46,323 bases of DNA from an uncultured Bacilli bacterium (GCA_910579535.1 CAJTUR010000008.1:1-46323); one strand, 5' to 3'. Positions 23,299 to 32,633 are shown, counted from the stretch's first letter. Numbers and translations are program-made. The notes: generated by a model not told the origin, from the sequence alone.

Positions 23299-25055
23299 TA
23301 CTCTTTTTCCTGTTCAAAGTAAATTCCTAATTCTTTTAGTTGATTAACTGATACTGAACTAGGGGCTTCGCTCATTAAATCACTAGCACTTTGCGTTTTT
23401 GGAAAAGCTACAACGTCTTTTATGTCATTTGTTTTCGTTAAGACCATAATTAATCTTTCTAAACCTGGAGCAATTCCAGCATGAGGAGGTACGCCATATT
23501 TAAATGCTTCCAAGACGAAACCAAATCTTTCTAAAGCTTCTTCATCACTAATGCTTAAGGCTTTAAAAATTTTTGCTAAATCTTCTTTTTTGTGATTTCT
23601 CACTCCCCCACTTGCTAATTCATAACCATTGACTACTAAGTCATAGCTTCTTGAGATACAGTGTTCTGGGTCATCAATGGTAGCAATATCACGAACCATT
23701 GTAAAAGGATTGTGTTCTGCTTTCCATCTTCCTTCGGTTTCTGAGTATTCAAAGAAAGGAAAATCAGTAATCCATAAAAAGTTTAATTTATTTTCATCTA
23801 TAAGATTTAATTCTTTTGCTATTTTGTTTCTTAAGGCTCCTAAAGCGGCGTAGACGACCTTTTTCTTATCCGCAACGATTAAAATTAAATCGTTATTTTC
23901 AATATGGTAGGTTTCTTTCATTTGATCTAATTTTTCTTTTTCTAGGTTTTTCGCAATTACCCCATTAAAAGTATCGTTATCGTATTTTAACCAGGCGAGT
24001 CCTTTAGCACCATAGATTTTTACGAAATCTGTTAAATGTTCCACGTCACTTCTTGAATATTTATCACCATTGTTTTTGATAATTAAACATTTTACTATGC
24101 CACCTTGTTCGATAGCGTTTCTAAAAACATTCATCTTGGTATCTTTTAGAATTTCGGTTAGGTCTAATAATTCCATGTCAAAACGAGTATCTGGCTTATC
24201 AGAACCAAAGCGTTCCATTGCTTCTTGATAGTTTAATCTTGGAAAATCTGGTAAATCAATTTGTTTTACGTCTTTTACGATTTTTTTAATCATGCCCTCC
24301 GTTACATTCCAAACGTCTTCTTCTTCGGCAAAACTCATTTCTAAATCGATTTGAGTAAATTCAGGTTGTCTATCAGCCCGTAAGTCTTCATCTCTAAAGC
24401 TTCTAGCAATTTGATAATACTTTTCAAATCCTGATACCATTAAAAGTTGTTTGAATATTTGCGGACTTTGAGGAAGCGCATAAAAGGACCCTTTACTGAT
24501 TCTTGATGGAACTAAGTAGTCTCTTGCTCCTTCTGGAGTGGATTTACAAAGGATGGGGGTTTCAATCTCAATAAAACCTAAGTTATTTAAGTATTCTCTA
24601 GCACTTTTGCATACTTGATGACGAATTAAAATGTTTTCTTTTAGTTTATCACGTCTTAAGTCTAAATAACGATATTTTAAAGCAACGTTTTCATTCACTT
24701 CTGTTTCATTATCGTAAACGTTAAAGGGTAAGGTTTCACATTCGCTTAGAATTTCTAATTGTTCGACCATTAATTCCACTTCACCTGTGTCTATTTTAGG
24801 GTTAATCATGTCCTCGGTTCTAGCCATTAATGTTCCAGTTACTTTTATACAATATTCATTTTTTAAAGATTCAGCAAGAGCAAAGTTACTTTTTAAATAA
24901 CTTTTATTAAAAACGACTTGCAAAAAACCTGAACGGTCTCTTAAATCAACAAATATAACTCCACCCATATCTCTTCTTTTGTTTACCCATCCGTAGACGG
25001 TGTATTCTTGATTTATATCTTTTTTTCTAAATTCTCCATTGTTGTATTTTTTCAT
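23298..25055 (-). CDS. aspS: Aspartyl-tRNA synthetase
   Basis: 585 residues, bacterial-type AspRS, which charges tRNA(Asp). The N-terminal OB-fold anticodon-binding domain is at about 1-105 (GWVNKRRDMGGVIFVDLRD). Class II motif 2 reads FRDEDLRADRQPEFTQID, and motif 3 is in GIAPGLERLIMVL. The bacterial GAD-type insertion occupies roughly 280-420, with the catalytic region resuming at GGVRNHKKEDLAKI. GAGGAGAGAAT precedes the start. Whether it also charges tRNA(Asn) cannot be decided from the sequence; the presence of asnS argues that this is not required. Confidence 0.97.
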   Translation of the reverse strand: MKKYNNGEFRKKDINQEYTVYGWVNKRRDMGGVIFVDLRDRSGFLQVVFNKSYLKSNFALAESLKNEYCIKVTGTLMARTEDMINPKIDTGEVELMVEQLEILSECETLPFNVYDNETEVNENVALKYRYLDLRRDKLKENILIRHQVCKSAREYLNNLGFIEIETPILCKSTPEGARDYLVPSRISKGSFYALPQSPQIFKQLLMVSGFEKYYQIARSFRDEDLRADRQPEFTQIDLEMSFAEEEDVWNVTEGMIKKIVKDVKQIDLPDFPRLNYQEAMERFGSDKPDTRFDMELLDLTEILKDTKMNVFRNAIEQGGIVKCLIIKNNGDKYSRSDVEHLTDFVKIYGAKGLAWLKYDNDTFNGVIAKNLEKEKLDQMKETYHIENNDLILIVADKKKVVYAALGALRNKIAKELNLIDENKLNFLWITDFPFFEYSETEGRWKAEHNPFTMVRDIATIDDPEHCISRSYDLVVNGYELASGGVRNHKKEDLAKIFKALSISDEEALERFGFVLEAFKYGVPPHAGIAPGLERLIMVLTKTNDIKDVVAFPKTQSASDLMSEAPSSVSVNQLKELGIYFEQEKE

Positions 25056-25097
25056 ATTCTCTCCTCTTTTCGTCTATTAATTGAATTTGGTTATCCA

Positions 25098-25891
25098 TTA
25101 TTTTGCTTCTTTTTGTTTTATAAAATATTTAACTTTTTCTTTTTGTTGCTTTGAAAAAATAGGGTGTAAATAGTCTGTATTGGCTAATTTTTTTATAAAA
25201 TCTAAATCATTGGTATTTAATACTTTTTCAATCAGTTTGTCTAAATCTAAGTCTTCATTTACACCGCTTATAAGTTCAGCAAGATAGTAACTGTCTCTTT
25301 TTTTTATAAAGTAATCTTCAATTTTAGAAAAGTCTTTTCTTTTTTGATTTTAATTCATAGCCAGACGCCATAGACTTTCTCGTTTGTCTTCTTTTATCCC
25401 CACTAGAACTAAGTCATCAAATGCTTCTTGACTAATATTGGGAGTTATGGGAACAGAAATGAATTGCGTAATAAATTCTAATAATTCAAAATTATTCATT
25501 TTTCTACAATATTTTGTATACACTTCATTTTCTACTAGACAATTATAAAAAGCTTCATATCTAGGACCACTGTCTCTTATTCTTTCTTGGTCTTCTAATA
25601 AACTTTTTCTTCTTTTTTCAATAAATTTTTTAGTTTCTTCTTCCTTTAAATTATCTAATTTAATATCGTTTAAAGAATCTAGTAAGTGATTAATCGAAGA
25701 AAGATTTCAACTTGGTCTATTTTAATCGGAACGTTTTTGATGATTTCACGCACTTCTTTTATTAACTTGTTGATTTCTTCATTTTCTATTTTAGAAAATT
25801 TATTTCTATCCAAAGTTTCCAAATGATTTATTAATTCTTCACTGTTTATAAAACGGTTTACATATCGGTAAACTATATTTACTAAATCCAT
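25098..25891 (-). pseudogene. Broken hypothetical gene between asnS and aspS
   Basis: A frame from the ATG at 25891 encodes about 63 sensible residues (MDLVNIVYRYVNRF..., ending near VPIKIDQV), then shifts near 25700. The continuation (DSLNDIKLDNLKEEETKKF, ...RDSGPRYEAFYNCLVENEV) runs to an in-frame TAA at 25350-25352 (after RLAMN) and then on (KIEDYFIKKRDSYYLAELIS) to TAA at 25098. One frameshift and one nonsense codon have therefore broken a protein of about 265 residues. It is helical and charged, without a recognised family. Only the first ORF, about 70 residues, would now be translated. Sequencing error is an alternative explanation for two close lesions. Confidence 0.7.
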
Positions 25892-25940
25892 TACTTTAAC
25901 TCCTTATGAACTATTTAAATTATCTGTGTAAGTCTTATTG

Positions 25941-27305
25941 CTAAAATTCACAATTGCCTGGGGTTCTTGGATAGGCAATCACATCTCTTATGTTGTCAAC
26001 TCCAGTTAAATAAATTAAAAGTCTTTCAAAGCCCATGCCGAATCCTGAATGAGGACAAGATCCGTATTTTCTTAAGTTTAAGTACCATTCAAGGTCTGTA
26101 CTTTCCATCCCCATTTCTTTCATTCTAGTAATCAGTTTTTCATAGTCGGCTTCTCTTTCACTGCCTCCCATTAATTCTCCTGCTCCAGGAACTTCAAGGT
26201 CTACGGCGGCGACGGTTTTGTTATCTGAATTTTGTTTCATATAGAAAGCTTTAATTTCTTTGGGCCAATTTTTTATAAATACGGGACCATCAAAGTATTC
26301 AGTAATATACTTTTCATGTTCTTTTGCAATATCTTCTCCATACTCAGGCGTAAATTCCCATTTTACATCTGCTTCTTTTAAAATTTTTATGGCTTCTTCG
26401 TGGTCAATTCGCGTAAATGTTGACTGAATGAGTTTATTTAATTTTTCTAGTAGTCCTTTTTCAACAAATTCATTAAAGAAATTCATTTCCTCTTTACAAT
26501 GCTCTAAAACATATTTTACGACAAATTTTAACATACTCTCCATAAGGTTCATGTTGTCTTCTAGGTCACAAAAACTCATTTCTGATTCAACCATCCAAAA
26601 TTCAGCGGCATGGGTTTTGGTGTTCGAGTTTTCCGCACGAAAAGTGGGACCAAAAGAGTAAGCTTTTTTAAAGCTAAGAGCAAAAGTTTCTAATTCTAAT
26701 TGAGTACTAACGGTTAGGTTTACTTTTTTACCAAAAAAGTCTTTAGTATAGTCAGGACTTTGTTTTAAATTATCAATAGGTAAACTGGTTACTTGAAACA
26801 TTTCCCCCGCTCCTTCACAATCACTACTGGTTAATATTGGAGCATTAAAATAAATAAATCCTTTTTCTTGAAAAAATGTATGAATGGCGTGTGCGGCTAC
26901 ACTACGAACTCTAAAAACAGCTTGGAAAAGATTGGTTCTTGGTCTTAGATAGGCTTGCTCACGTAAAAATTCTTTTGTATGTCTTTTGGGTTGTATCGGA
27001 TAATCTTCTGGACAAGTTCCAACAACTTCTATTTTATTTGCTTTTATTTCGTAATCTTGATTGCCACTTGAAGGCATTAATGTTCCTATTATTTTTAGAG
27101 CACTTCCTACTAGAGTGTGTTCGATTTCTGAAAAGTTTTCTAGAGTGTTATCGTAAACCACCTGAAGGTGTTTAAAACAGGTTCCGTCTGAAAAATCGAT
27201 GAAACCAAAGTCTTTTTGACGACGATGATTTCTTATCCATCCTTCTATCGTTACTTCTTCATTTAACAATTCTTTATTTTTTTTATGCAATTCATTTAAA
27301 TTCAT
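25941..27305 (-). CDS. asnS: Asparaginyl-tRNA synthetase
   Basis: 454 residues from the ATG at 27305 (ribosome site ATAAGGAGAACC); a longer frame to 27341 overlaps the end of hisS. The protein charges tRNA(Asn). The N-terminal OB-fold is at about 15-110 (GWIRNHRRQKDFGFIDFSDG). Class II motif 2 region reads FRAENSNTKTHAAEFWMVE, typical of AsnRS, and motif 3 reads GFGMGFERLLIYLTG. The TSSDCEGAGEMF stretch is an AsnRS signature that distinguishes it from AspRS. It follows hisS by 10 bases and precedes the broken gene, so it is transcribed from the T-box leader. Confidence 0.96.
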   Translation of the reverse strand: MNLNELHKKNKELLNEEVTIEGWIRNHRRQKDFGFIDFSDGTCFKHLQVVYDNTLENFSEIEHTLVGSALKIIGTLMPSSGNQDYEIKANKIEVVGTCPEDYPIQPKRHTKEFLREQAYLRPRTNLFQAVFRVRSVAAHAIHTFFQEKGFIYFNAPILTSSDCEGAGEMFQVTSLPIDNLKQSPDYTKDFFGKKVNLTVSTQLELETFALSFKKAYSFGPTFRAENSNTKTHAAEFWMVESEMSFCDLEDNMNLMESMLKFVVKYVLEHCKEEMNFFNEFVEKGLLEKLNKLIQSTFTRIDHEEAIKILKEADVKWEFTPEYGEDIAKEHEKYITEYFDGPVFIKNWPKEIKAFYMKQNSDNKTVAAVDLEVPGAGELMGGSEREADYEKLITRMKEMGMESTDLEWYLNLRKYGSCPHSGFGMGFERLLIYLTGVDNIRDVIAYPRTPGNCEF

Positions 27306-27315
27306 ATGGTTCTCC

Positions 27316-28572
27316 TTATCCATTTGAAATAATATAATCAATTATTTCATTTTCATCTATTTTTACTTCTTCTTTGGTTAAATTATCTTTGACATTAATA
27401 AGTCCTTTTTTCAAATCTTCACTGTTTAAAATGATTAATAAACGGGCTAAGTTTCGATCCGCTTCTTTGAATTGACTTTTTAAACTTCTTCCAGTTGTGT
27501 CGTAGTCTACACTGACCCCTGAAATTCTTAAATCTTGAGCTAACATCATGGCTTTTAGTTTTTCCTCTTCATCGACATAAAGGATATAACAGTCTAAAGC
27601 TCTTTTTTCCATTTCTTCTATTTCATCCATTGCTAACATGATTCTTTCCAGTCCACAAGCAAATCCAATACATGGGGTTTTGGGCCCATCTAAATTTTCA
27701 ACTAAGCTATTGTATCTTCCCCCAGCGGCTATAGTACTCGCTCCTCCAAGAATTTCAGTGTCTAAAACAATTTCAAAAACAGTAAAGTCGTAATAGTCCA
27801 GACCTCTCACAAGCTTTGAATCCACTTCGTAGTCTACATCTAAGAAGTTTAAATATTCTTTTACTTTATTAAATCGAGTCTTTGATTCTTCACTTTGGTA
27901 ATCCAAAATATTAGGGACATTTTTTAAAATTTCAGTGTCTTGGTCTACTTTACAATCAAGTATTCTTAAAGGATTGGTTTCGTATCTTCTTTTACAATCT
28001 TCACAAAGCTCATGAATATGAGGACTTAAGTATTCTTTTAAAGCTCGCTTATAATTTTCACGGTCTTCTTTCGTTCCTAAATTATTTATTTTAACGATTA
28101 GGTCTTTAAAGCCTAAATCTTGAAATAAGTTATAAGGCATAGAAATGATCTCGGCATCTATTAAAGGATCGTTGCTTCCTAAAATTTCAACACCAAATTG
28201 AGTAAATTCGCGGTTTCTACCGTTTCCTGGTCTTTCGTAGCGATACATTGTTCCTGTGTAATAAAATTTACGAGGTAAGTTGCTTCCATATAATTTATTT
28301 TCTATAAAACTTCTGACTACACCTGCGGTGCCTTCTGGTCTTAATGTTAATTCACGCTCGCTACGATCTTTAAAATCATAAGTTTCTTTAGTGACAATAT
28401 CAGTTTCGTCTCCTACAGCTCGGTGGAACAGCTCACGTGATTCAAAGATAGGTGTTCTTATAAAATCGTAATTGTAAGTGTTGCAATAAAATTCAATTAA
28501 ACGATTGATTTTTTGAAGTTTTAAAGCTTCTTTTTCTATGACATCATAGGTTCCTTTAGGTTTAGTTATCAT
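27316..28572 (-). CDS. hisS: Histidyl-tRNA synthetase
   Basis: 418 residues from the ATG at 28572 with AAGAAGG upstream; the ATG at 28593 sits in the terminator U-tract and is not used. HisRS charges tRNA(His). Class II motif 1 (KPKGTYDVIEKEA, TPIFESRELF), motif 2 (YRYERPGNGRNREFTQFGVE) and the histidine motifs LVRGLDYYDFTVFE and GGGRYNSL-like AAGGRYNSLV are visible. Motif 3 lies in IGFACGLERIML. The C-terminal anticodon domain (about 330-418) is present. It is the first gene after a T-box leader that appears to respond to aspartate, not histidine. Confidence 0.97.
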   Translation of the reverse strand: MITKPKGTYDVIEKEALKLQKINRLIEFYCNTYNYDFIRTPIFESRELFHRAVGDETDIVTKETYDFKDRSERELTLRPEGTAGVVRSFIENKLYGSNLPRKFYYTGTMYRYERPGNGRNREFTQFGVEILGSNDPLIDAEIISMPYNLFQDLGFKDLIVKINNLGTKEDRENYKRALKEYLSPHIHELCEDCKRRYETNPLRILDCKVDQDTEILKNVPNILDYQSEESKTRFNKVKEYLNFLDVDYEVDSKLVRGLDYYDFTVFEIVLDTEILGGASTIAAGGRYNSLVENLDGPKTPCIGFACGLERIMLAMDEIEEMEKRALDCYILYVDEEEKLKAMMLAQDLRISGVSVDYDTTGRSLKSQFKEADRNLARLLIILNSEDLKKGLINVKDNLTKEEVKIDENEIIDYIISNG

Positions 28573-28593
28573 ATTTTTCCTTCTTTCTTCCAT

Positions 28594-28800
28594 AAAAAAA
28601 CCTAATAAATGTAAGGACGAAAAGAAATTTTCCGCGGTGCCACCTTACTTTACTAGGTACTCTCTTTCTTTTATCGCAATTTGTGCGTTTCTATGTTTTT
28701 GAAAAGCTGTCTTTCATAATTCTTTTTATTGAGCATTTTCAGCATTTAGCCCTCTCTTTTAATAAAAGTTAAATTACTATTTTTCTTTTCCATAGAAAAT
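28594..28800 (-). promoter_or_regulatory. T-box leader of the hisS operon, specifier apparently GAC (Asp)
   Basis: The T-box core AAGGTGGCACCGCGGAA is at 28630-28646. The terminator stem pairs ACCTAGTAAAGTAAGG with CCTTACATTTATTAGGT and ends in TTTTTTT (28594-28600); the antiterminator uses the T-box. Stem I is closed by TTTCTATG/CATAGAAA (28791-28798 with 28688-28695) and GAAAAG/CTTTTC. Within the specifier loop, AGTA lies on the 5' side and GAAAGACAG on the 3' side, so the specifier is GAC at 28709-28711, an aspartate codon. A Stem III hairpin CGCA/TGCG follows. Uncharged tRNA(Asp) would thus raise hisS, asnS and aspS expression. The T-box is clear; the specifier is a hand-folded inference. 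Confidence 0.85.
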
Positions 28801-28816
28801 TTTTTAATACTCCTCT

Positions 28817-28845
28817 ATTTTATTATGAGATTTAATGAATGTCAA
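28817..28845 (-). promoter_or_regulatory. Promoter of the hisS T-box leader
   Basis: TTGACA (28840-28845) and TAAAAT (28817-28822) with a 17-base spacer on the minus strand. The transcript would begin just upstream of the T-box Stem I. Confidence 0.75.
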
Positions 28846-28867
28846 TCTCTTTTTGGAGTGATTAGAG

Positions 28868-28915
28868 ATGAAAGCTTTTTTATTTAAAGCCATTCAACTG
28901 TTATTTTGTCTGTAA
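28868..28915 (+). CDS. Candidate 15-residue hydrophobic peptide
   Basis: A mini-ORF MKAFLFKAIQLLFCL on the plus strand, TAA at 28913, with GGAG nine bases before its ATG. It has two lysines and a hydrophobic body. Its stop lies in the loop of a terminator hairpin whose 5' arm is inside the ORF, so ribosome position could affect termination, as with a leader peptide. A tiny toxin or leader is possible; a chance ORF is not excluded. Confidence 0.3.
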   Translation: MKAFLFKAIQLLFCL

Positions 28916-28939
28916 TGATGTGAATGGTCTTTCTTTTTT
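28886..28939 (+). terminator. Terminator-like hairpin upstream of the 29050 gene
   Basis: AAAGCCATTC (28886-28895) pairs with GAATGGTCTTT (28922-28932), a 10-bp stem with one bulge and a 26-base loop, followed by CTTTTTT. It lies on the plus strand 110 bases before the ATG of the unknown gene at 29050. Confidence 0.5.
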
Positions 28940-29049
28940 ATTATTCTCTCTTTTTATAATTACATGTATTCTATTTGCACTTTTTTGCTTGCAATCTATT
29001 TTTGAAAATGGTAGTCTATGCAAGTACGTTTTTAAAGGGGAAGACAAAT

Positions 29050-30051
29050 ATGTATGAAAATTTATTGTTAAATCAAGAAAATGAGAATTTTATCACTTCT
29101 TTTTTTACACAAGTCGTAAGAAAAAAAAGCCTTTCTGCTCTTTTTTCAAAGGAACAAATAAAGGTTTTAATTTCTTGTCCTGTCATTCGAAGTTTTATAG
29201 AAAAGTATTTTGAAAGTCACGTTCTGGAATATTGTACAATCTTTTTAGAGGATTCTTTAATCTTTGCTTTTCAATTGCCTGATAAAACTTTGTTGCTTAA
29301 ATGTTTATGTTTTCTACTTAATGATACTGTTCTTTCTTTTTCTTCTCAAGAACGAATTCGTTTTATTGAAAGGTTTTTACTGGCTTACCCCAATAATGAA
29401 AATTATTTGATTGAAGCGGATGTTCTTGGTAAGTATATTCAAAAAACTTACTACAACTGGCATTTTTTAAATTTTTTATCTGAAGAATTTATAGTTTTAA
29501 ATCTAGGCGAAATCATGCGAGCTTTTAATCATTCTTATTTTGTTCACCTAGAACCCTTTATTCATAAAATACAATTAAATAAAAGGCTATGGCAAGCTTT
29601 TTTACAAAATATACAAGAAATTCTTTGTTCTTATAAAAGAGAAGATGCTCTTTGCTTTTTTAAAATTATCGAAATTCTAAAAATGAATCAAATTGATTAT
29701 ACAAATTTGAGTGGAATTAAAGAACAATTCTACAATATTTTATTGGCTACAAAAGAAGAATCGAATCCAACTCTTTTGCAACGCATTTTTCTATCTTGTT
29801 TTCAAGATCAGGTGGTTTGGTTTGATCCTAATTGTTGTAATTTTATTTATTTACCAAATTTAAAAGATTTACCTCTTCAATACTTTATTGCTTTAGAAAG
29901 TATTTCTTTCGTTCCTTGTGAAAATAAGCACTTTTTTCCTGATTATTATATTTCTGATTTGGATTTATTAATCAATAGGGAAGATTTAGAAGATTATGGT
30001 TATACGGATGAAGATGTTGAATGTGTAAAAAGACATGTTTTATCTCTTTAA
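29050..30051 (+). CDS. Hypothetical protein between hisS and dtd
   Basis: 333 residues from the ATG at 29050 (AAAGGGGAAGACAAAT upstream; earlier ATGs in the frame lack a ribosome site). Soluble, Leu/Phe-rich and predominantly helical, with repeated patterns of about 30-40 residues (FLSEEFIVLNLGEIMRAF, FLQNIQEILCSYKRED), which could be an alpha-helical repeat fold. Cys residues (CCNFIYLP, CEN) are scattered. There is no signal peptide and no known motif. It is transcribed alone toward dtd, with 6 bases between the stops. Function unknown. Confidence 0.7.
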   Translation: MYENLLLNQENENFITSFFTQVVRKKSLSALFSKEQIKVLISCPVIRSFIEKYFESHVLEYCTIFLEDSLIFAFQLPDKTLLLKCLCFLLNDTVLSFSSQERIRFIERFLLAYPNNENYLIEADVLGKYIQKTYYNWHFLNFLSEEFIVLNLGEIMRAFNHSYFVHLEPFIHKIQLNKRLWQAFLQNIQEILCSYKREDALCFFKIIEILKMNQIDYTNLSGIKEQFYNILLATKEESNPTLLQRIFLSCFQDQVVWFDPNCCNFIYLPNLKDLPLQYFIALESISFVPCENKHFFPDYYISDLDLLINREDLEDYGYTDEDVECVKRHVLSL

Positions 30052-30057
30052 ATAGTG

Positions 30058-30498
30058 TTACTCTTTAGAATCCAAAAGAATGGTTACAGGGCCATCGTTT
30101 TCTAGATTGATTAACATATCCGCACCAAAAATTCCAGTTTTTAATAATACAAATTCGCTCAATTTTTGATTGAATTGTTGATAAAGATCCGCGGCTTTTT
30201 CACGATTTAAAGCTTTTGCAAATGATGGACGATTGCCTTTCTTTGTATCTGCAAAAAGAGTAAATTGACTAATTGATAAAATGCTTCCTCCTGTTTCTAA
30301 AATGCTTTTGTTCATTAAACCAGCATCATCATTAAAAATTCTTAAATGGATGATTTTTTTTATAATTGTGTCTAGGTCATTTAAAGTGTCGTTTTCTTTA
30401 AAACCAACAAATAAGGTGAGTCCATGATTGATTTCTGAAATTAATTTATTGTCTACGGTACAGGAGGCATACTTGCATCTTTGAAGAACGACTTTCAT
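30058..30498 (-). CDS. dtd: D-aminoacyl-tRNA deacylase
   Basis: 146 residues. Dtd removes D-amino acids (and achiral Gly) wrongly attached to tRNA and so protects translation. The catalytic signature SQFTLFADTKKGNRPSF and the NDGPVTILLDS C-terminal motif are complete, as is the MKVVLQRC start. The length matches the family. The start overlaps the relA stop (ATGA), the standard relA-dtd arrangement in Firmicutes. Confidence 0.95.
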   Translation of the reverse strand: MKVVLQRCKYASCTVDNKLISEINHGLTLFVGFKENDTLNDLDTIIKKIIHLRIFNDDAGLMNKSILETGGSILSISQFTLFADTKKGNRPSFAKALNREKAADLYQQFNQKLSEFVLLKTGIFGADMLINLENDGPVTILLDSKE

Positions 30499-32633
30499 CT
30501 TTTTCCTCCTTTTATAATGAATGGAAGACTATTTAAACTGTCTAAGAAATTGTTTAAATTTTCTTTATTCTTTACTTTAATTGTAAAATTATAAAGGGTT
30601 TTGTCTGTCATTTCCTTAGTAGAGAGATTGGTGACACTTACGTTTCTTAAAGAGGCTTGATTGATTAGTTCAGAGACGTAATTTTTATCGTTTAAAGTTT
30701 CAATGGTTACGTCTGTTAAATAATCGTAGTCTGAGGCTTCATTCCAAGAAACGGTTACAATCCGGTCGGTTTTAGTTAAAATGTTTTGACAAGTAGCTTT
30801 ATGAACCGTAATGCCTTCTCCTTTTGTAATGTATCCGACGATTTCATCGCCTTTTACGGGTTTACAACAGTTGGCTAAATTAATTAATATGTCGTTGTAT
30901 TCTCCAACAAAGATATCGTTTTTGTTGTTGGTTGTTGTTGGTTTTGCTTTATTATTTAATTTTAAAGTTAACGCTTCAGGTAAGTCTTGTTTTTCTTCTG
31001 TCGTAAGATTAATGATGTAATTAGCGGTGTATCTAAGGGTTCCAATATTAAGGTAAAGGTCCTCCACGTCGTTTAATTTTAAGTCTTTTAGAATTTTATT
31101 TATTTTTTCTTCATTTAAGATTTCATTAAAGGTTCGTTTTTGTTTTCTTAGCTCTTTTTCTAATATGTTTTTTCCAGTTTCGATGTATTTTTCTTTATCT
31201 TGTTTACTATAGTAAGCTTTGATTTTATTTTTAGCGGCGGTGGTTTTTACAAAGTCTAACCATTCTCTATTAGGATTTGCGTTTTTATTGGTATTAATTT
31301 TAACAGAATCCCCATCTTGAAGTTTATAGGATAAAGGGACAATTTCGTCATTTACAATGGCCCCCACTGTTGTGTCTCCAATTCTTGAGTGTATACGGTA
31401 AGCAAAATCAATTGGAGTTGACTCTTTTGGAAGTTCTATCACGTCTCCATTAGGGGTAAAGACATAAATAGGCTCTTCTAAGATATCGGCTTGAACTGAA
31501 GTCGCAAATTCTTCACTCTCATTTTCATTAAAGTTTTCAATCATGGTTCGATATATTTCTAGTTTTTGTTCCATCATGCTTTGAATTTTTTTTGTTCCTT
31601 TTTCTTTATAAGACCAGTGAGATGCAATTCCTTTTTCAGCAATTTCATCCATTTCATGAGTTCTGACTTGGACTTCAAAAACACTTCCATCAGGGCCATA
31701 AATACCTGTGTGTAAAGATTGGTACATGTTTTCTTTAGGCATTGCGATGTAATCTTTAAAACGCTTTGGTATAGGACGGAATTTGGAATGAATCCAACCT
31801 ATAGTTAAATAACAGTCGCTTATTTTTTCTGTGATGACACGTAACGCTAAAATGTCATAGATTTCACTCCATTTTTTGCCTTTTTCTAGTTTTTTATAAA
31901 TACTATATACACTTTTTACACGACTTTTAATTTTAAATTTAATGTTATCCTTAATTAACATTTCAGAAATACTGTCTTGCATTTCTATTAAAGTTTCGTT
32001 TAATTCTTCTACGGATGCGTTTAATTTTTCTAATATGTCTTCATAAACATCTGGTTTTGAATAGCGAAGGCATAAATCTTCTAATTCGCTTTTAATGGAG
32101 TAAATTCCTAAACGATGGGCAATGGGAATTAAAACGGTCATGGTTTCATTGGCTTTTCTTTTTTGTTTTTCAGGTCTTACAGCCCAAATGGTACGCATGT
32201 TATGCAAACGGTCTGCAAGTTTAATGAATAGAACCCGAACGTCTTCTGATAGACCTACTAATACTTTTCTTAAATAGATGGCTGAGGCTTCTTTAGAATC
32301 TGGAAGTTCTAATTTATTAATGGTGCTAATGGTTTTAACTATGTCGGCGATTTCTTCGTTAAAGTTTTCTTTTAATTCTTCATAGGTAGCGGTCCCATTA
32401 TTAATGGTCTCATGTAAAAGAGCTCCTATAAGTGTTGTTTTATCTACGTTTAAATCACTTAATATAAGGGCAACGTTTAGAGGATGCATAATGTAATCTT
32501 CGTGAGTTAGTCTTCGTTTTCCCTCATGAGCTTTTTTAGCAAAGTTAAAGGCGTTTTCTATTTCTTGTAAATCGTTTTCATTAAAGTTTTCTTTTATTTT
32601 TTCGTATAAGTTTTTAAAATTTTGATCAATCAT
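30495..32633 (-). CDS. relA: RelA/SpoT-type (p)ppGpp synthetase with degenerate hydrolase motif
   Basis: 712 residues: HD domain (about 30-180), synthetase domain (about 200-340), TGS domain (about 375-440) and C-terminal ACT domain (about 640-712). In the synthetase RFKD (291-294) is the Rel-type substrate motif, and YDILALRV and FEVQVRT supply the acidic residues. In the hydrolase domain His50 and Asp141 (ADRLHNMRT) remain, but the HDxxED motif reads HETINN at residues 74-79. It thus lacks the Asp and the Glu-Asp pair needed for hydrolysis in studied enzymes, so it may make but not degrade alarmone. It overlaps comN (ATGATTGA) and dtd. Confidence 0.92.
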   Translation of the reverse strand: MIDQNFKNLYEKIKENFNENDLQEIENAFNFAKKAHEGKRRLTHEDYIMHPLNVALILSDLNVDKTTLIGALLHETINNGTATYEELKENFNEEIADIVKTISTINKLELPDSKEASAIYLRKVLVGLSEDVRVLFIKLADRLHNMRTIWAVRPEKQKRKANETMTVLIPIAHRLGIYSIKSELEDLCLRYSKPDVYEDILEKLNASVEELNETLIEMQDSISEMLIKDNIKFKIKSRVKSVYSIYKKLEKGKKWSEIYDILALRVITEKISDCYLTIGWIHSKFRPIPKRFKDYIAMPKENMYQSLHTGIYGPDGSVFEVQVRTHEMDEIAEKGIASHWSYKEKGTKKIQSMMEQKLEIYRTMIENFNENESEEFATSVQADILEEPIYVFTPNGDVIELPKESTPIDFAYRIHSRIGDTTVGAIVNDEIVPLSYKLQDGDSVKINTNKNANPNREWLDFVKTTAAKNKIKAYYSKQDKEKYIETGKNILEKELRKQKRTFNEILNEEKINKILKDLKLNDVEDLYLNIGTLRYTANYIINLTTEEKQDLPEALTLKLNNKAKPTTTNNKNDIFVGEYNDILINLANCCKPVKGDEIVGYITKGEGITVHKATCQNILTKTDRIVTVSWNEASDYDYLTDVTIETLNDKNYVSELINQASLRNVSVTNLSTKEMTDKTLYNFTIKVKNKENLNNFLDSLNSLPFIIKGGKR

